Shown here in pieces: positions 34,589-42,909 of a stretch of 64,000 bases of DNA. Position 1 is the first letter of the stretch; each line of letters starts with the position of its first letter. The notes below the pieces were generated by a model. That model ran no database searches and was not told the DNA's origin. It worked only from the letters and a program-made list of their open reading frames with translations. Source of the DNA: JAEZHK01 sp964575255 (lineage in GTDB: Bacteria > Bacillota > Clostridia > Christensenellales > Aristaeellaceae); contig CAZNPZ010000011.1 of NCBI GenBank assembly GCA_964575255.1, forward strand, positions 1 to 64,000. Direction: 5' to 3'. The position numbers were made by a program, and so were the translations under genes.

Positions 34589-35476
34589 TTGAAGCGCACC
34601 CTGCTCACCCTGCTGGTTCTCGCGCTGACGCTCGCGCCGACGTGGGCGCCGGCCGAAGACGCCGCCGCCGATCAGCCCGACGACTCCTTTGAGGAGGTCG
34701 GCGACCTGAGTACCCCGGAAGTCTGGACCGTGCCGAACGACGGCGGCCTGACCTGGAACGAAACGAGCATGACCATCGCGCTGCCGGAAGACGCTTCCAC
34801 CGGCTATGCCTGGAGCGCGGAGCTGGACGACGAAACCCTGATGACGCAGGAGACCGACTCGGTCGGCGAGGCCATGGACGGCGCGCTGCCCATCCATGCC
34901 TACGTGTACAAGCCCACAGCCGACGGCACGGCGCTGATCACCCTGTTCTATTCGCAGCAGGACAGCGAAGACGTTGAGAACACCATCGCCGTCCTGAGCT
35001 ATACCGTAACCATCGAGGGTGGAAAGATCACCGATGTCTCCTACGAAAACAACTCGGACGATGAGGACGGCGATGAACTGGGCGTCGTGCCCTATGACGG
35101 CGATACCGGCGGCGTGGAACTGCCCATACCGGAGGACATGGTCAAGGTGTCCGAAGAGGACGGCGTGGTCAGGCTTGAGAACGCGGACAAGACCAGCTGG
35201 ATGACCGTCCAGTACGACCCGGACGGCGATCCGGAGGCGCTGCTCGCCGAATTTGAGGATACGGACGCGCTGGCCAAGGAGTACAACGACGAATCCAAGG
35301 GCATGAGCCTGCTTTCCAACAGCGTCGACCGGGAGAACGACCCGCCGTGCGGCATCCTGGTCTATGAAATCGATACGCCCGACACCGTCTCCATCGTCGA
35401 CCGCATCGGCTACCAGGCGCCAAACGGCGGCATCCTGATCGTCGAATCCGGATACGTGGACAACGGACAGTGGTAA
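34589..35476 (+). CDS. Secreted chagasin-like (I42) protease inhibitor domain protein
   Basis: 295 residues from a TTG behind AAGGGGG. Signal peptide MKRTLLTLLVLALTLAPTWA. Residues about 50-150 resemble the I42 inhibitor fold: IALPEDASTGYAWS corresponds to the NPTTGY loop, and PTADGTALITLFYSQ to the second loop; the third (RPW) is not obvious. A second unassigned domain of about 120 residues follows a Glu/Asp-rich linker. It shares the lysine-controlled operon, so it may guard the importer or inhibit cysteine proteases outside. Function is inferred. Confidence 0.65.
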   Translation: MKRTLLTLLVLALTLAPTWAPAEDAAADQPDDSFEEVGDLSTPEVWTVPNDGGLTWNETSMTIALPEDASTGYAWSAELDDETLMTQETDSVGEAMDGALPIHAYVYKPTADGTALITLFYSQQDSEDVENTIAVLSYTVTIEGGKITDVSYENNSDDEDGDELGVVPYDGDTGGVELPIPEDMVKVSEEDGVVRLENADKTSWMTVQYDPDGDPEALLAEFEDTDALAKEYNDESKGMSLLSNSVDRENDPPCGILVYEIDTPDTVSIVDRIGYQAPNGGILIVESGYVDNGQW

Positions 35477-35489
35477 CCTTGGCAAACGG

Positions 35490-35803
35490 AATCCGCTTTG
35501 CGGATTCCGTTTGCGGCGAATGAAATCTGCTTCGCAGCTTTCATTCGCTTTGGGCACGGCGCAAGCCCTGCAAGCCTGTCGGCTTGCGACCGGGCTTGCG
35601 CGCAAAGCGGTAGCAGCCTGCGACCGTACACGCCGCTCTGCGGCAGCTTTGATTGAACATGGGGGCTTCGGCCCCCAAACCCCCTTTAAGGGTTGGGAAC
35701 GCAAGCCGTTCTGCTACCTTACATCTACTCTTAAATAAGGAGTCCAGAGGGAATTATTCCCTCTGGCGGGGGTTCCGGGGGCGGAGCCCCCGGAATCGCC
35801 TCT
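35490..35803 (+). repeat. Composite intergenic repeat block (families C-like, B and GC double hairpin)
   Basis: From left: CGGAATCCGCTTTGCGGATTCCG, AATGAAATCTGCTTCGCAGCTTTCATT, a family B copy at 35556-35712, then CCAGAGGGAATTATTCCCTCTGG and CCGGGGGCGGAGCCCCCGG. The chain ends directly at the start of the mocA-like gene. No gene is supported in it. Confidence 0.75.
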
Positions 35804-36388
35804 ATGGGGTTTCAGATCGGCGGCGCGGTGCTGGCTTCGGGGGAGGCCGCGCGCTTTGGGGAAAACAAGCTGCTACAGGAATTTGAGGGGCGCGCGCTGG
35901 TTGCGCGCGCCTTTTTGTGCCTGCCGGAGGGGCTGACGCGGAAGGTTGTGGTGACCAGGTGGCCGGAAGTCGCGGAAATGGGGCGCGCGGCGGGGCTTAC
36001 CGCGGTTCTCCATGATTTCCCGGACGTGAGGGACAGCATCCGCTTCGCGGCGGAGGCGATGGAGGGGCTGGACGGCGCGCTGTTTCTGGTCGGCGACCAG
36101 CCGCTGCTCACAATGGAATCCGTCGAGCGGCTGATCGCGTCATTCCGGGAAGAGCCGGCCTTCGCGCACCGCCTCGCGTGGCGGGGCGCGCCGGGAAACC
36201 CCGTCCTGTTCCCCGCCGCCGCGTTCCCGTACCTGCGCGCGCTGAACCCCGGCGAAACCGGTCGCGCCGCGCTCTTGCGCGCCAAAATCCCCGTCCGCCT
36301 CACCGAAGCCGCGCACGAATGGGAACTGATGGACTGCGACACACCGGAGGCGCTGGAAACGGCTAAGCGAATCGCCCGACGCGAATAA
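35804..36388 (+). CDS. mocA: MocA-like molybdenum cofactor nucleotidyltransferase
   Basis: Adds CMP to molybdopterin to give the cytosine dinucleotide form used by xanthine dehydrogenase-type enzymes. 194 residues, MobA/MocA fold: GGAVLASGEAARFGENKLL (nucleotide site, slightly deviant from AGxSxRMG), LVGDQPLLT near 97, RGAPGNPVLFP near 127 and GETGRAALL near 149. E. coli carries the relative ygfJ/mocA in the same cluster. No clear ribosome site precedes the ATG, which lies at the edge of a repeat. Confidence 0.8.
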   Translation: MGFQIGGAVLASGEAARFGENKLLQEFEGRALVARAFLCLPEGLTRKVVVTRWPEVAEMGRAAGLTAVLHDFPDVRDSIRFAAEAMEGLDGALFLVGDQPLLTMESVERLIASFREEPAFAHRLAWRGAPGNPVLFPAAAFPYLRALNPGETGRAALLRAKIPVRLTEAAHEWELMDCDTPEALETAKRIARRE

Positions 36389-36421
36389 CGAATGGCAACC
36401 ATCGCGAACGGTCGATACAAA

Positions 36422-36458
36422 ATCAAACAGCGTGTTCCAATGAAACGCGCTGTTTGAT
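36422..36458. terminator. Probable terminator between mocA-like and the Tudor-like gene
   Basis: ATCAAACAGCG/CGCTGTTTGAT with a 15-base loop; on the minus strand it is followed by TTTTGT, so it mainly serves the gene at 36536-36901. Confidence 0.55.
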
Positions 36459-36535
36459 CAGTCTGTGTGTTCCAATGGGTTCGGGTCAGGCCGCGCAATC
36501 CGCGCGCGCCAATCCGACCATTGATGGGCTGTCGG

Positions 36536-36901
36536 TCAGGTCGCCGCCTCCGCCGTCTTCTTGGGCGCTTTGGGCCTCGCCATCCGGGGTTTGGGCGCTT
36601 TCTTGGCGGCGGCTCGCTGCGCGACCAGCGCGCGCACGGCCTCCTCGTGCAGCCTGTCGGCCTCGACCTTCCGGACGCGCTCCGTCTCGAGCTGTACCCG
36701 GATCGCGGAAAGCTCCTGATCCATCGTGGTTTTCAGCGCCGGGCTGATCAGAACCAGGAAAGACTCGAACGCCGAAGGGTATTGAAACTTCTTGACGGCG
36801 ATGGGCTCGTCAAACCGCACTTCAACCATCGTATCCGACTGATCCAGGATGGTTCCCTGCCCAAACCGGCTGTGCCGGACCTGCTCTTCAATCAAATTCA
36901 T
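36536..36901 (-). CDS. Small protein with PcrA/UvrD C-terminal Tudor-like domain
   Basis: 121 residues from MNLIEEQVRHSRFGQGTI behind AAAGGGTG; 16 extra codons upstream are rejected. The first 55 residues carry the pattern HxxFGxGxI...VxFD...KKFQYPSAF known from the tail domain of PcrA/UvrD helicases and from small clostridial proteins. A charged coiled segment and a Lys/Ala/Pro tail follow. Such domains can bind RNA polymerase; here the role is unknown. It is antisense in direction to the purine genes. Confidence 0.7.
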   Translation of the reverse strand: MNLIEEQVRHSRFGQGTILDQSDTMVEVRFDEPIAVKKFQYPSAFESFLVLISPALKTTMDQELSAIRVQLETERVRKVEADRLHEEAVRALVAQRAAAKKAPKPRMARPKAPKKTAEAAT

Positions 36902-37088
36902 AAATAGCACCCTTTCTGCGCCGCATCCCCGTGGGTGTCCAGTCCTCATGCGACCAGTATATCACACCATTGTTAAGAACACGGCAAAACCTTTTAAAAG
37001 ACAGTTTTCCCATTTTTCCCTAAACCATACGCGGCGGAAACGGCGCGGGAACCCTGAAAATCCGATGCGAAAACGCCGGAAAATTCCC

Positions 37089-37117
37089 TTGACAGCCCAA
37101 AACGGCTATGATACAAT
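37089..37117 (+). promoter_or_regulatory. Promoter of the purine catabolism cluster
   Basis: TTGACA (37089-37094), 17 bases, TACAAT (37112-37117). A strong sigma-A promoter that starts a leader of about 178 bases before ssnA. Confidence 0.82.
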
Positions 37118-37123
37118 CCAGCC

Positions 37124-37301
37124 AAAGAGCATACTTTCGGGGCTGTAAGGTAGTGCTTCGCGCACGGGCTTTCCTGTTGTGGATGGGATTGCCGGCCGCC
37201 CGCTCATCTGCGACAGAAGAATCGCAGATTTTTTATTGTCCGGGCGGACAGATAGGCATCCTATGACTGAGATCAACGGGCGAACCCGAAGGAGGAAACC
37301 C
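37124..37301 (+). promoter_or_regulatory. Structured 5' leader of the purine cluster, unidentified
   Basis: The leader holds a small hairpin GTGC-TTCGC-GCAC near 37152-37164, a GCCGGCCGCCCG string near 37190-37203 whose CCGCCCG can pair with CGGGCGG at 37241-37247, and a terminator between these arms. It matches none of the purine, guanidine, ZTP, THF or fluoride riboswitch cores I know. It may be a ligand- or protein-dependent attenuator. Confidence 0.5.
37206..37234 (+). terminator. Attenuator-type terminator in the ssnA leader
   Basis: ATCTGCG, a ten-base loop, CGCAGAT, then six T. It lies 85 bases downstream of the transcription start and 67 before the ssnA start, so full transcription of the cluster must pass it. 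Confidence 0.75.
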
Positions 37302-38636
37302 ATGCTGCTGATCGGAAATGGGCCGGTCGTCACGCGGGACGGCGCGCGGCCCCTGATTGATAACGGCGCGGTGGCCGTGGGCGGCGGAACCATCGTCAAA
37401 ATCGGTTCCTATGCCGAGCTGCGCGCACAGTACCCGGACGCGGAGTTTTTGGACGCCAAAGGCGGCGTCATCATGCCCGGCCTCATCAACGCCCACAACC
37501 ACATCTACTCGGCGTTCGCGCGCGGGATGAATATCAAGGGGTACTCCGCGAAGGGGTTCCTCGAAATTCTGGACGGGCTGTGGTGGACGCTGGACCGTCA
37601 CCTCAAAAACCCGGACACCCGGCTGTCCGCCGATCTGACATTCACCGATTGCATCGAAAACGGCGTCACCACCGTGATCGACCACCACGCCAGCTACGGC
37701 GAGATCGAGGGGAGCCTCTTTCAGATTTCCGACAGCGCGAGGGAAACCGGCGTCCGCGCGTGCCTGTGCTACGAGGTGTCCGACCGGGACGGCCATGACA
37801 AGATGGTTTCCGGCGTGAAGGAAAACGAGGCGTTCATCAAGGCCGCGAAGCGGGACGAATCCGGCATGATCGCCGCGCTGTTCGGGCTGCACGCGCCGTT
37901 CACGCTGTCAAACGAAACGCTCGAATACTGCGCCGCGCACAACCCCGGCGCGGGCTACCACATCCACGTGGCCGAGGGCATCGACGACGTGCTCCTGTCC
38001 CTCCGCCAGCACGGCAAGCGCCCGGCGTTCCGGCTGCACGACTTCGGGATTCTTGGCGAGAAGTCGCTGCTCGGCCACTGCACCCATGTGTCCGAGGCGG
38101 AGATCGACCTGATCGCGGAAACCCGCTCGATGGTCGGCCACAACCCGGAGAGCAACATGTCTAACGCCATCGGCTGCCCGCCGGTGCTTTCCATGTTCCA
38201 CAAAGGCGTCCTGATCGGCCTGGGCACCGACGGCTACACGAACGACATGCTGGAGAGCTACAAGGTGGGAAACCTCCTGCATAAACACAACCTTTCCGAC
38301 CCGTCGGCCGCTTGGACGGAAATCCCCGACATGCTCTTTTTGAGCAACGCAAGGATGGCGTCCCGGATGTTTGGCCGCGAGATCGGCGTTTTGAAGGAAG
38401 GCGCGGCGGCGGACGTGATCGTCCTGGATTATGACCCGCCGACGCCGCTTACCGAGCAAAACATCAACGGCCACGTGCTGTTTGGCATGAACGGGCGCAT
38501 GGTGACCGCCACGGTCGCAAATGGCAAAGTCCTGATGAAGGACCGGACGCTGACCGGGATCGACAAGCCGCAGCTGATGGCGAAATGCCGCGAGGCCGCG
38601 GGCGCGCTGTGGGCGCGCATCAACGAGGGGAGGTAA
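37302..38636 (+). CDS. ssnA: SsnA-type aminohydrolase
   Basis: Amidohydrolase of the chlorohydrolase/deaminase group, 444 residues, first gene of the purine cluster. Metal motifs: MPGLINAHNHIYSAFARG, YHIHVAEG, GHCTHVSE and GLGTDGYTND. Start at the ATG eight bases behind AAGGAGGAAACCC; 41 upstream codons are part of the leader. SsnA is conserved next to ygfK in anaerobic purine users and is thought to open or deaminate a purine-derived ring; the exact substrate is inferred. Confidence 0.92.
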   Translation: MLLIGNGPVVTRDGARPLIDNGAVAVGGGTIVKIGSYAELRAQYPDAEFLDAKGGVIMPGLINAHNHIYSAFARGMNIKGYSAKGFLEILDGLWWTLDRHLKNPDTRLSADLTFTDCIENGVTTVIDHHASYGEIEGSLFQISDSARETGVRACLCYEVSDRDGHDKMVSGVKENEAFIKAAKRDESGMIAALFGLHAPFTLSNETLEYCAAHNPGAGYHIHVAEGIDDVLLSLRQHGKRPAFRLHDFGILGEKSLLGHCTHVSEAEIDLIAETRSMVGHNPESNMSNAIGCPPVLSMFHKGVLIGLGTDGYTNDMLESYKVGNLLHKHNLSDPSAAWTEIPDMLFLSNARMASRMFGREIGVLKEGAAADVIVLDYDPPTPLTEQNINGHVLFGMNGRMVTATVANGKVLMKDRTLTGIDKPQLMAKCREAAGALWARINEGR

Positions 38637-38640
38637 CCTC

Positions 38641-41520
38641 ATGTCCGACAGGATGCGCCCGATGCCCTTTGACCGCCTGATGGATTCGCTTCTTTCCGGC
38701 TACCAGCGGGAGGGCCGCGTGTTCGGCGTGTACGACCTGTACCGCCACATGGGCGAAACGCTGCCCATCTTCGGCGAAACCATTGAAACCCCGTTCGGCC
38801 CGGCGGCAGGCCCGCACACGCAGCTTGCCGAGAACATCATTTCCGCCTACGCCGCGGGCGCGCGCTATTTTGAACTGAAAACCGTGCAGACGCTGGACGG
38901 CGAGGATCTGCCCGTCGAAAAGCCCTGCATCCTGGCCGCCGACGAGGGATACAACGTGGAGTGGTCCACGGAACTGACCGTTCCGGAGGCGCTGGACGAA
39001 TACGTCAAAGCCTGGTTCGCGCTGAAGCTCGTCTCGAAAGCGTGGGGGCTTGGAAGCCCGGACGGCTTCGCGTTCAATATGTCCGTGGGCTACGACCTCG
39101 CCGGGATCCAGTCCGAGAAGATCGACCGCTTCATCGAGGGGCTGAAGGACGCGTCCGGCCTGCCCGTGTTTGAAACATGCCGCGCGTGGGCGCTTGGCAA
39201 TCTTTCAAAACTGGGGCTGGACGGGGCGTACGTGAACGCGATCAGCCCGCGCGTGTGCCGCTCGATCACGCTTTCGACGCTGCACGGCTGCCCCGCCGGG
39301 GAGATCGAGCGCATCGCCGCGTACCTGATCTCGGAGAAAAAGCTGAACACACTGGTAAAACTGAACCCGACGCTGCTCGGCTACGAGTTCGCGAGGAAGA
39401 CTTTGGACGGCCTCGGCTACGAGCTTTCGTTCGACGACCACCATTTTAAGGAAGACTTGCAGTTTGAGGACGCGGTGCCGATGATCTCGCGGCTCATGCT
39501 GCTTGCGCTGGAATCGGGCGTGGAATTCGGCGTCAAGCTGACCAACACGTTCCCGGTCAACATTGTAAATGGCGAATTGCCCGGCGGCGAGATGTACATG
39601 AGCGGCAGGGCGCTGTACCCGCTGACCGTCGCGCTGGCGGAAAAGGTGGAGCGCGCGTTTGACGGCGCGCTGCGCGCGTCCTATTCCGGCGGCGCGGATC
39701 AGATGAACATCGAGCGCCTGTTCGAGTGCGGCGTCTGGCCGATCACGCTGGCGACGACGATCCTGAAGCCCGGCGGCTACAACCGGCTGAAGCCGATCGC
39801 CGAAATGCTCTCCCAGCTTCCCTACGCGCCCTTCACCCACGTCGACCTGACCCGTCTCGCCGCCATCGCGCGGGACGCCCGGCGGGATGTCCGCGCCCGC
39901 AAGAATAAACAGCCCCACCCGAAAATGCCCAGAAAGGTGCCGCTGCTCGACTGTTACCGAGCGCCCTGCTCGGACGGCTGCCCGATCCATCAGGACATCC
40001 CCGCCTACGTGGAACTCGCGGGCCGCGGCGCGTACAAGGAAGCCCTTTCCGTGATCTGCGAGCGCAACCCGCTGCCCTTCATCACCGGCACAATCTGCGG
40101 CCACCGCTGCACCAAGGGCTGCACCCGGAACTACTACGAGGAGAACATTCATATCCGCGAGGTGAAACTATTGTCTGCCGGGCGCGGCTACGAGGGTTTC
40201 CTGTCGCTCTTGATGCCCCGCTCGATCCGCCCGGAGCGCGTCGCGGTGGTGGGCGGCGGCCCAGGCGGCATGGCGGCGGCGTTCTTCCTGGCGCGCGGCG
40301 GCGCGCGGGTGACGCTGTTTGAAAAGCGCAGCGCGCTGGGCGGCATCGTGCGGTTCGCGATCCCGCGCTTTCGCATCTCCGAAGCGTCGATCGAAAAGGA
40401 CGGCGCGATGCTTCAGAAGCTGGGCGTGGATATCCGCCTGAACAGCGAGGTCCTGTCCCCCGCGTCGCTCTATAAGGATGGGTTTACCCACGTGGTGCTG
40501 GCCGTGGGCGCGTGGATCAGCGGCGAACTGCCGCTTGAAAAAGGCTGCGCCGTCAACGCGCTGGAATTTCTGCAGACCTTCAACCGGGGCGAGGTGCAGG
40601 CCGGATCCTCCGTCGCCATCGTCGGCGGCGGCAACACCGCCATCGACGCGGCGCGCGCCGCGCTGCGCACGCGCGGGGTGGAGAAGGTCTCGATCGTCTA
40701 CCGCCGCACCCGGCGCGAGATGCCCTGCGATGAGCACGAGCTGAAGTTCGCATCCGAGGAGGGCGTGAAGCTTCTGGAGCTTCTGTCCCCGGTGGCCCAC
40801 GCGGACGGCATTCTGACCTGCCGCCGGATGGCGCTGGGAGAACCGGACGCGAGCGGACGCCGCGCGCCGGTGCCCACGGACGATCTCGTGGAGATCCCCG
40901 CCGACACCGTCATCGCCGCCATCGGCGAAAAGCCGGACTGCCAGCTTCTCTCCGCCGCCGGCGCGTGCGCGCCCGACCGGAGCGCTGTGGCGGTGCAGCA
41001 GAGTGAGAGCCTGTTCCTGATCGGCGACGCGCGGCGCGGCCCGGCCACGGTGGTGGAGGCCATCGCGGACGCCGCCGACGCCGCGCGGCTGATCCTTGGC
41101 GCGGAAGAAACGGAACCGCTGCCCCAGAACGCGGCGGCGCTCCGGGCGCGAAGGTCTCTGCTGAAATACCCCACCGCGCCAGAGAAGGAGCGCGAACGGT
41201 GCCTCGGCTGCGGCAGCGTCTGCGGCAACTGCGTAGACGTGTGCCCCAACCGCGCGAACGTGGTTCTGATCGTAGACGGGCGCGAGCAGATATTGCACCT
41301 GGACGCCCTGTGCAACGAGTGCGGCAACTGCGAAACCTTCTGCCCGTATGACAGCGCGCCGTATAAGGAGAAATTTACGCGCTTCGAGACCGAAGAAGAC
41401 ATGGCGGCGAGCGAAAACCCCGGCTTCGTGATCAAGGAAGACGGGTCGTTCCTCGTCAGACCGGAACATTTCGCGGAACCGATGCGGCGCTTCATGGAGG
41501 CCGCGAGGGAGACAGTATGA
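38641..41520 (+). CDS. ygfK: YgfK-type iron-sulfur flavoprotein (putative selenate reductase family)
   Basis: 959 residues. An N-terminal dihydroorotate dehydrogenase-like barrel opens MSDRMRPMPFDRLMDSLLSG. A cysteine-rich segment follows near 437 (CYRAPCSDGCPIH), then a GltD-like NAD(P)H/FAD module with VAVVGGGPGGMAAA near 533 and AIVGGGNTAIDAA near 657. A two-cluster ferredoxin ends the chain (CLGCGSVCGNCVDVCP, CNECGNCETFCP). The layout suits reduction of a purine ring such as urate with electrons from NAD(P)H or ferredoxin. Annotated elsewhere as selenate reductase; purine work makes that name doubtful. ATG overlaps nothing; the stop overlaps hyuA. Confidence 0.93.
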   Translation: MSDRMRPMPFDRLMDSLLSGYQREGRVFGVYDLYRHMGETLPIFGETIETPFGPAAGPHTQLAENIISAYAAGARYFELKTVQTLDGEDLPVEKPCILAADEGYNVEWSTELTVPEALDEYVKAWFALKLVSKAWGLGSPDGFAFNMSVGYDLAGIQSEKIDRFIEGLKDASGLPVFETCRAWALGNLSKLGLDGAYVNAISPRVCRSITLSTLHGCPAGEIERIAAYLISEKKLNTLVKLNPTLLGYEFARKTLDGLGYELSFDDHHFKEDLQFEDAVPMISRLMLLALESGVEFGVKLTNTFPVNIVNGELPGGEMYMSGRALYPLTVALAEKVERAFDGALRASYSGGADQMNIERLFECGVWPITLATTILKPGGYNRLKPIAEMLSQLPYAPFTHVDLTRLAAIARDARRDVRARKNKQPHPKMPRKVPLLDCYRAPCSDGCPIHQDIPAYVELAGRGAYKEALSVICERNPLPFITGTICGHRCTKGCTRNYYEENIHIREVKLLSAGRGYEGFLSLLMPRSIRPERVAVVGGGPGGMAAAFFLARGGARVTLFEKRSALGGIVRFAIPRFRISEASIEKDGAMLQKLGVDIRLNSEVLSPASLYKDGFTHVVLAVGAWISGELPLEKGCAVNALEFLQTFNRGEVQAGSSVAIVGGGNTAIDAARAALRTRGVEKVSIVYRRTRREMPCDEHELKFASEEGVKLLELLSPVAHADGILTCRRMALGEPDASGRRAPVPTDDLVEIPADTVIAAIGEKPDCQLLSAAGACAPDRSAVAVQQSESLFLIGDARRGPATVVEAIADAADAARLILGAEETEPLPQNAAALRARRSLLKYPTAPEKERERCLGCGSVCGNCVDVCPNRANVVLIVDGREQILHLDALCNECGNCETFCPYDSAPYKEKFTRFETEEDMAASENPGFVIKEDGSFLVRPEHFAEPMRRFMEAARETV

Positions 41521-42884
41521 AGCTGATTCGGGGCGGCATCGTCGTTCATGCCCATGAAACCACCCGCGCGGACGTCGCGGTGGAAAACGGGATCATCGCG
41601 CAAGTGGCGCGGGACATCGCGCCCGCGCCCGGAGACGAAGTGATCGACGCCGGCGGGTGCCTCGTGTTCCCCGGCTTCATCGACGCGCATACCCACTTTG
41701 ACATGGATAACGGCGTCACCGTCACCGCGGACGACTTCGCGTCGGGCACAAAGGCGGCCATCGCGGGCGGCACAACGGCCGTCATCGACTTCGCGACGCA
41801 GTCGCGCGGCGGGACGCTTCGGGACGCGCTCGAAGAATGGCACAAAAAGGCGGACGGCAAATGCTCGTCGGACTACGGCTTTCACATGGCGCTGACCGAC
41901 TGGAACGACGAAGTCCGCGCGGAACTCCCCAAAATGTTTGAAGCGGGGGTTCCCTCGTTCAAACTGTACATGGCCTACGACGCGCTCAGGCTCCCGGACG
42001 ATCAGGTCTACGACATCCTCCGGAGCGTGAACGCGCTGGGCGGCGTCGTTTGGTGCCACTGCGAGAACGGCGCGGTGATCAACCTGCTCGTCTCGGAGGC
42101 GCGCAAAGAAATGCGCCTCGGCCCGTCCGAACACCCGCGCTGCCGCCCGGATGTTTTGGAAGCGGAGGCGATCGCAAGGTTCACGCGGCTTGCCGAACTC
42201 GCGGGCGCGCCCGCGGGCGTGGTGCACCTGTCCAGCGCGGCGGGGCTCAAAGAGGCGCTGAACGCGCGGGAACGCGGCGTGAAAGTCCTGCTTGAAACCT
42301 GCCCGCAGTACCTGACGCTGGACGACAGCCGCTACGAAGAAACCGGCTTTGGCGGCGCGAAGTACGTATGCTCGCCGCCCCTCCGGAAGAAAGCGGACGC
42401 CGCCGCGCTGATCGACGCGGTGCAGGAGGGCATGATCGATACCATCGCGACCGACCACTGCAGCTACACGCTCGCCCAGAAGGCGCTGGGGTCTGAGGAT
42501 TTCTCGAAGATCCCAAACGGCCTGCCCGGCGTCGAGCACCGGCCCGCGATCATCTGGTCGGAGCTGGTCGCGAAAGACCGGATCGAGCCGCAGGACATGT
42601 GCCGCATGCTCTCGTTAAACCCGGCGCGCCTCTACGGCCTGTACCCGAGAAAGGGCGTCATCCGCCCCGGTGCGGACGCCGACCTGGTACTCTGGGATCG
42701 GGACGCGAAGTGGACGCTGCGCGCGTCGGAGCTGCTTATGAAAGCCGACTACAGCCCATGGGAAGGGTATGAACTCACCGGGCGTCCCCGGATGGTTCTC
42801 TTGGGCGGCGAAGTCGCGGCGGAAAACGGAAAAGTATCCGCGCCGCGCGGGCGGTACCTGAAGCGGGGCAAGCCGGAACTGTAA
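41517..42884 (+). CDS. hyuA: Dihydropyrimidinase/D-hydantoinase-type amidohydrolase
   Basis: Zinc cyclic-amide hydrolase, 455 residues, opens a five- or six-membered ureide ring. Metal and catalytic motifs: FIDAHTHFDMDNG, the carbamylated-lysine segment SFKLYMAYDA, WCHCENGAVI, VHLSSAAGLKEA and ATDHCSYT. The ATG overlaps the ygfK stop by four bases. E. coli hyuA (ygeZ) holds the same neighbourhood. Expected to act after the purine bicycle has been broken. Confidence 0.93.
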   Translation: MKLIRGGIVVHAHETTRADVAVENGIIAQVARDIAPAPGDEVIDAGGCLVFPGFIDAHTHFDMDNGVTVTADDFASGTKAAIAGGTTAVIDFATQSRGGTLRDALEEWHKKADGKCSSDYGFHMALTDWNDEVRAELPKMFEAGVPSFKLYMAYDALRLPDDQVYDILRSVNALGGVVWCHCENGAVINLLVSEARKEMRLGPSEHPRCRPDVLEAEAIARFTRLAELAGAPAGVVHLSSAAGLKEALNARERGVKVLLETCPQYLTLDDSRYEETGFGGAKYVCSPPLRKKADAAALIDAVQEGMIDTIATDHCSYTLAQKALGSEDFSKIPNGLPGVEHRPAIIWSELVAKDRIEPQDMCRMLSLNPARLYGLYPRKGVIRPGADADLVLWDRDAKWTLRASELLMKADYSPWEGYELTGRPRMVLLGGEVAAENGKVSAPRGRYLKRGKPEL

Positions 42885-42909
42885 CAACATCTCCGGGAGG
42901 ACATGATTG

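Noticed and set aside
37124..37301. Purine-class (guanine/xanthine) riboswitch in the ssnA leader
   Set aside because: The conserved core strings of that class and its three-way junction are absent, so the leader is left unidentified.
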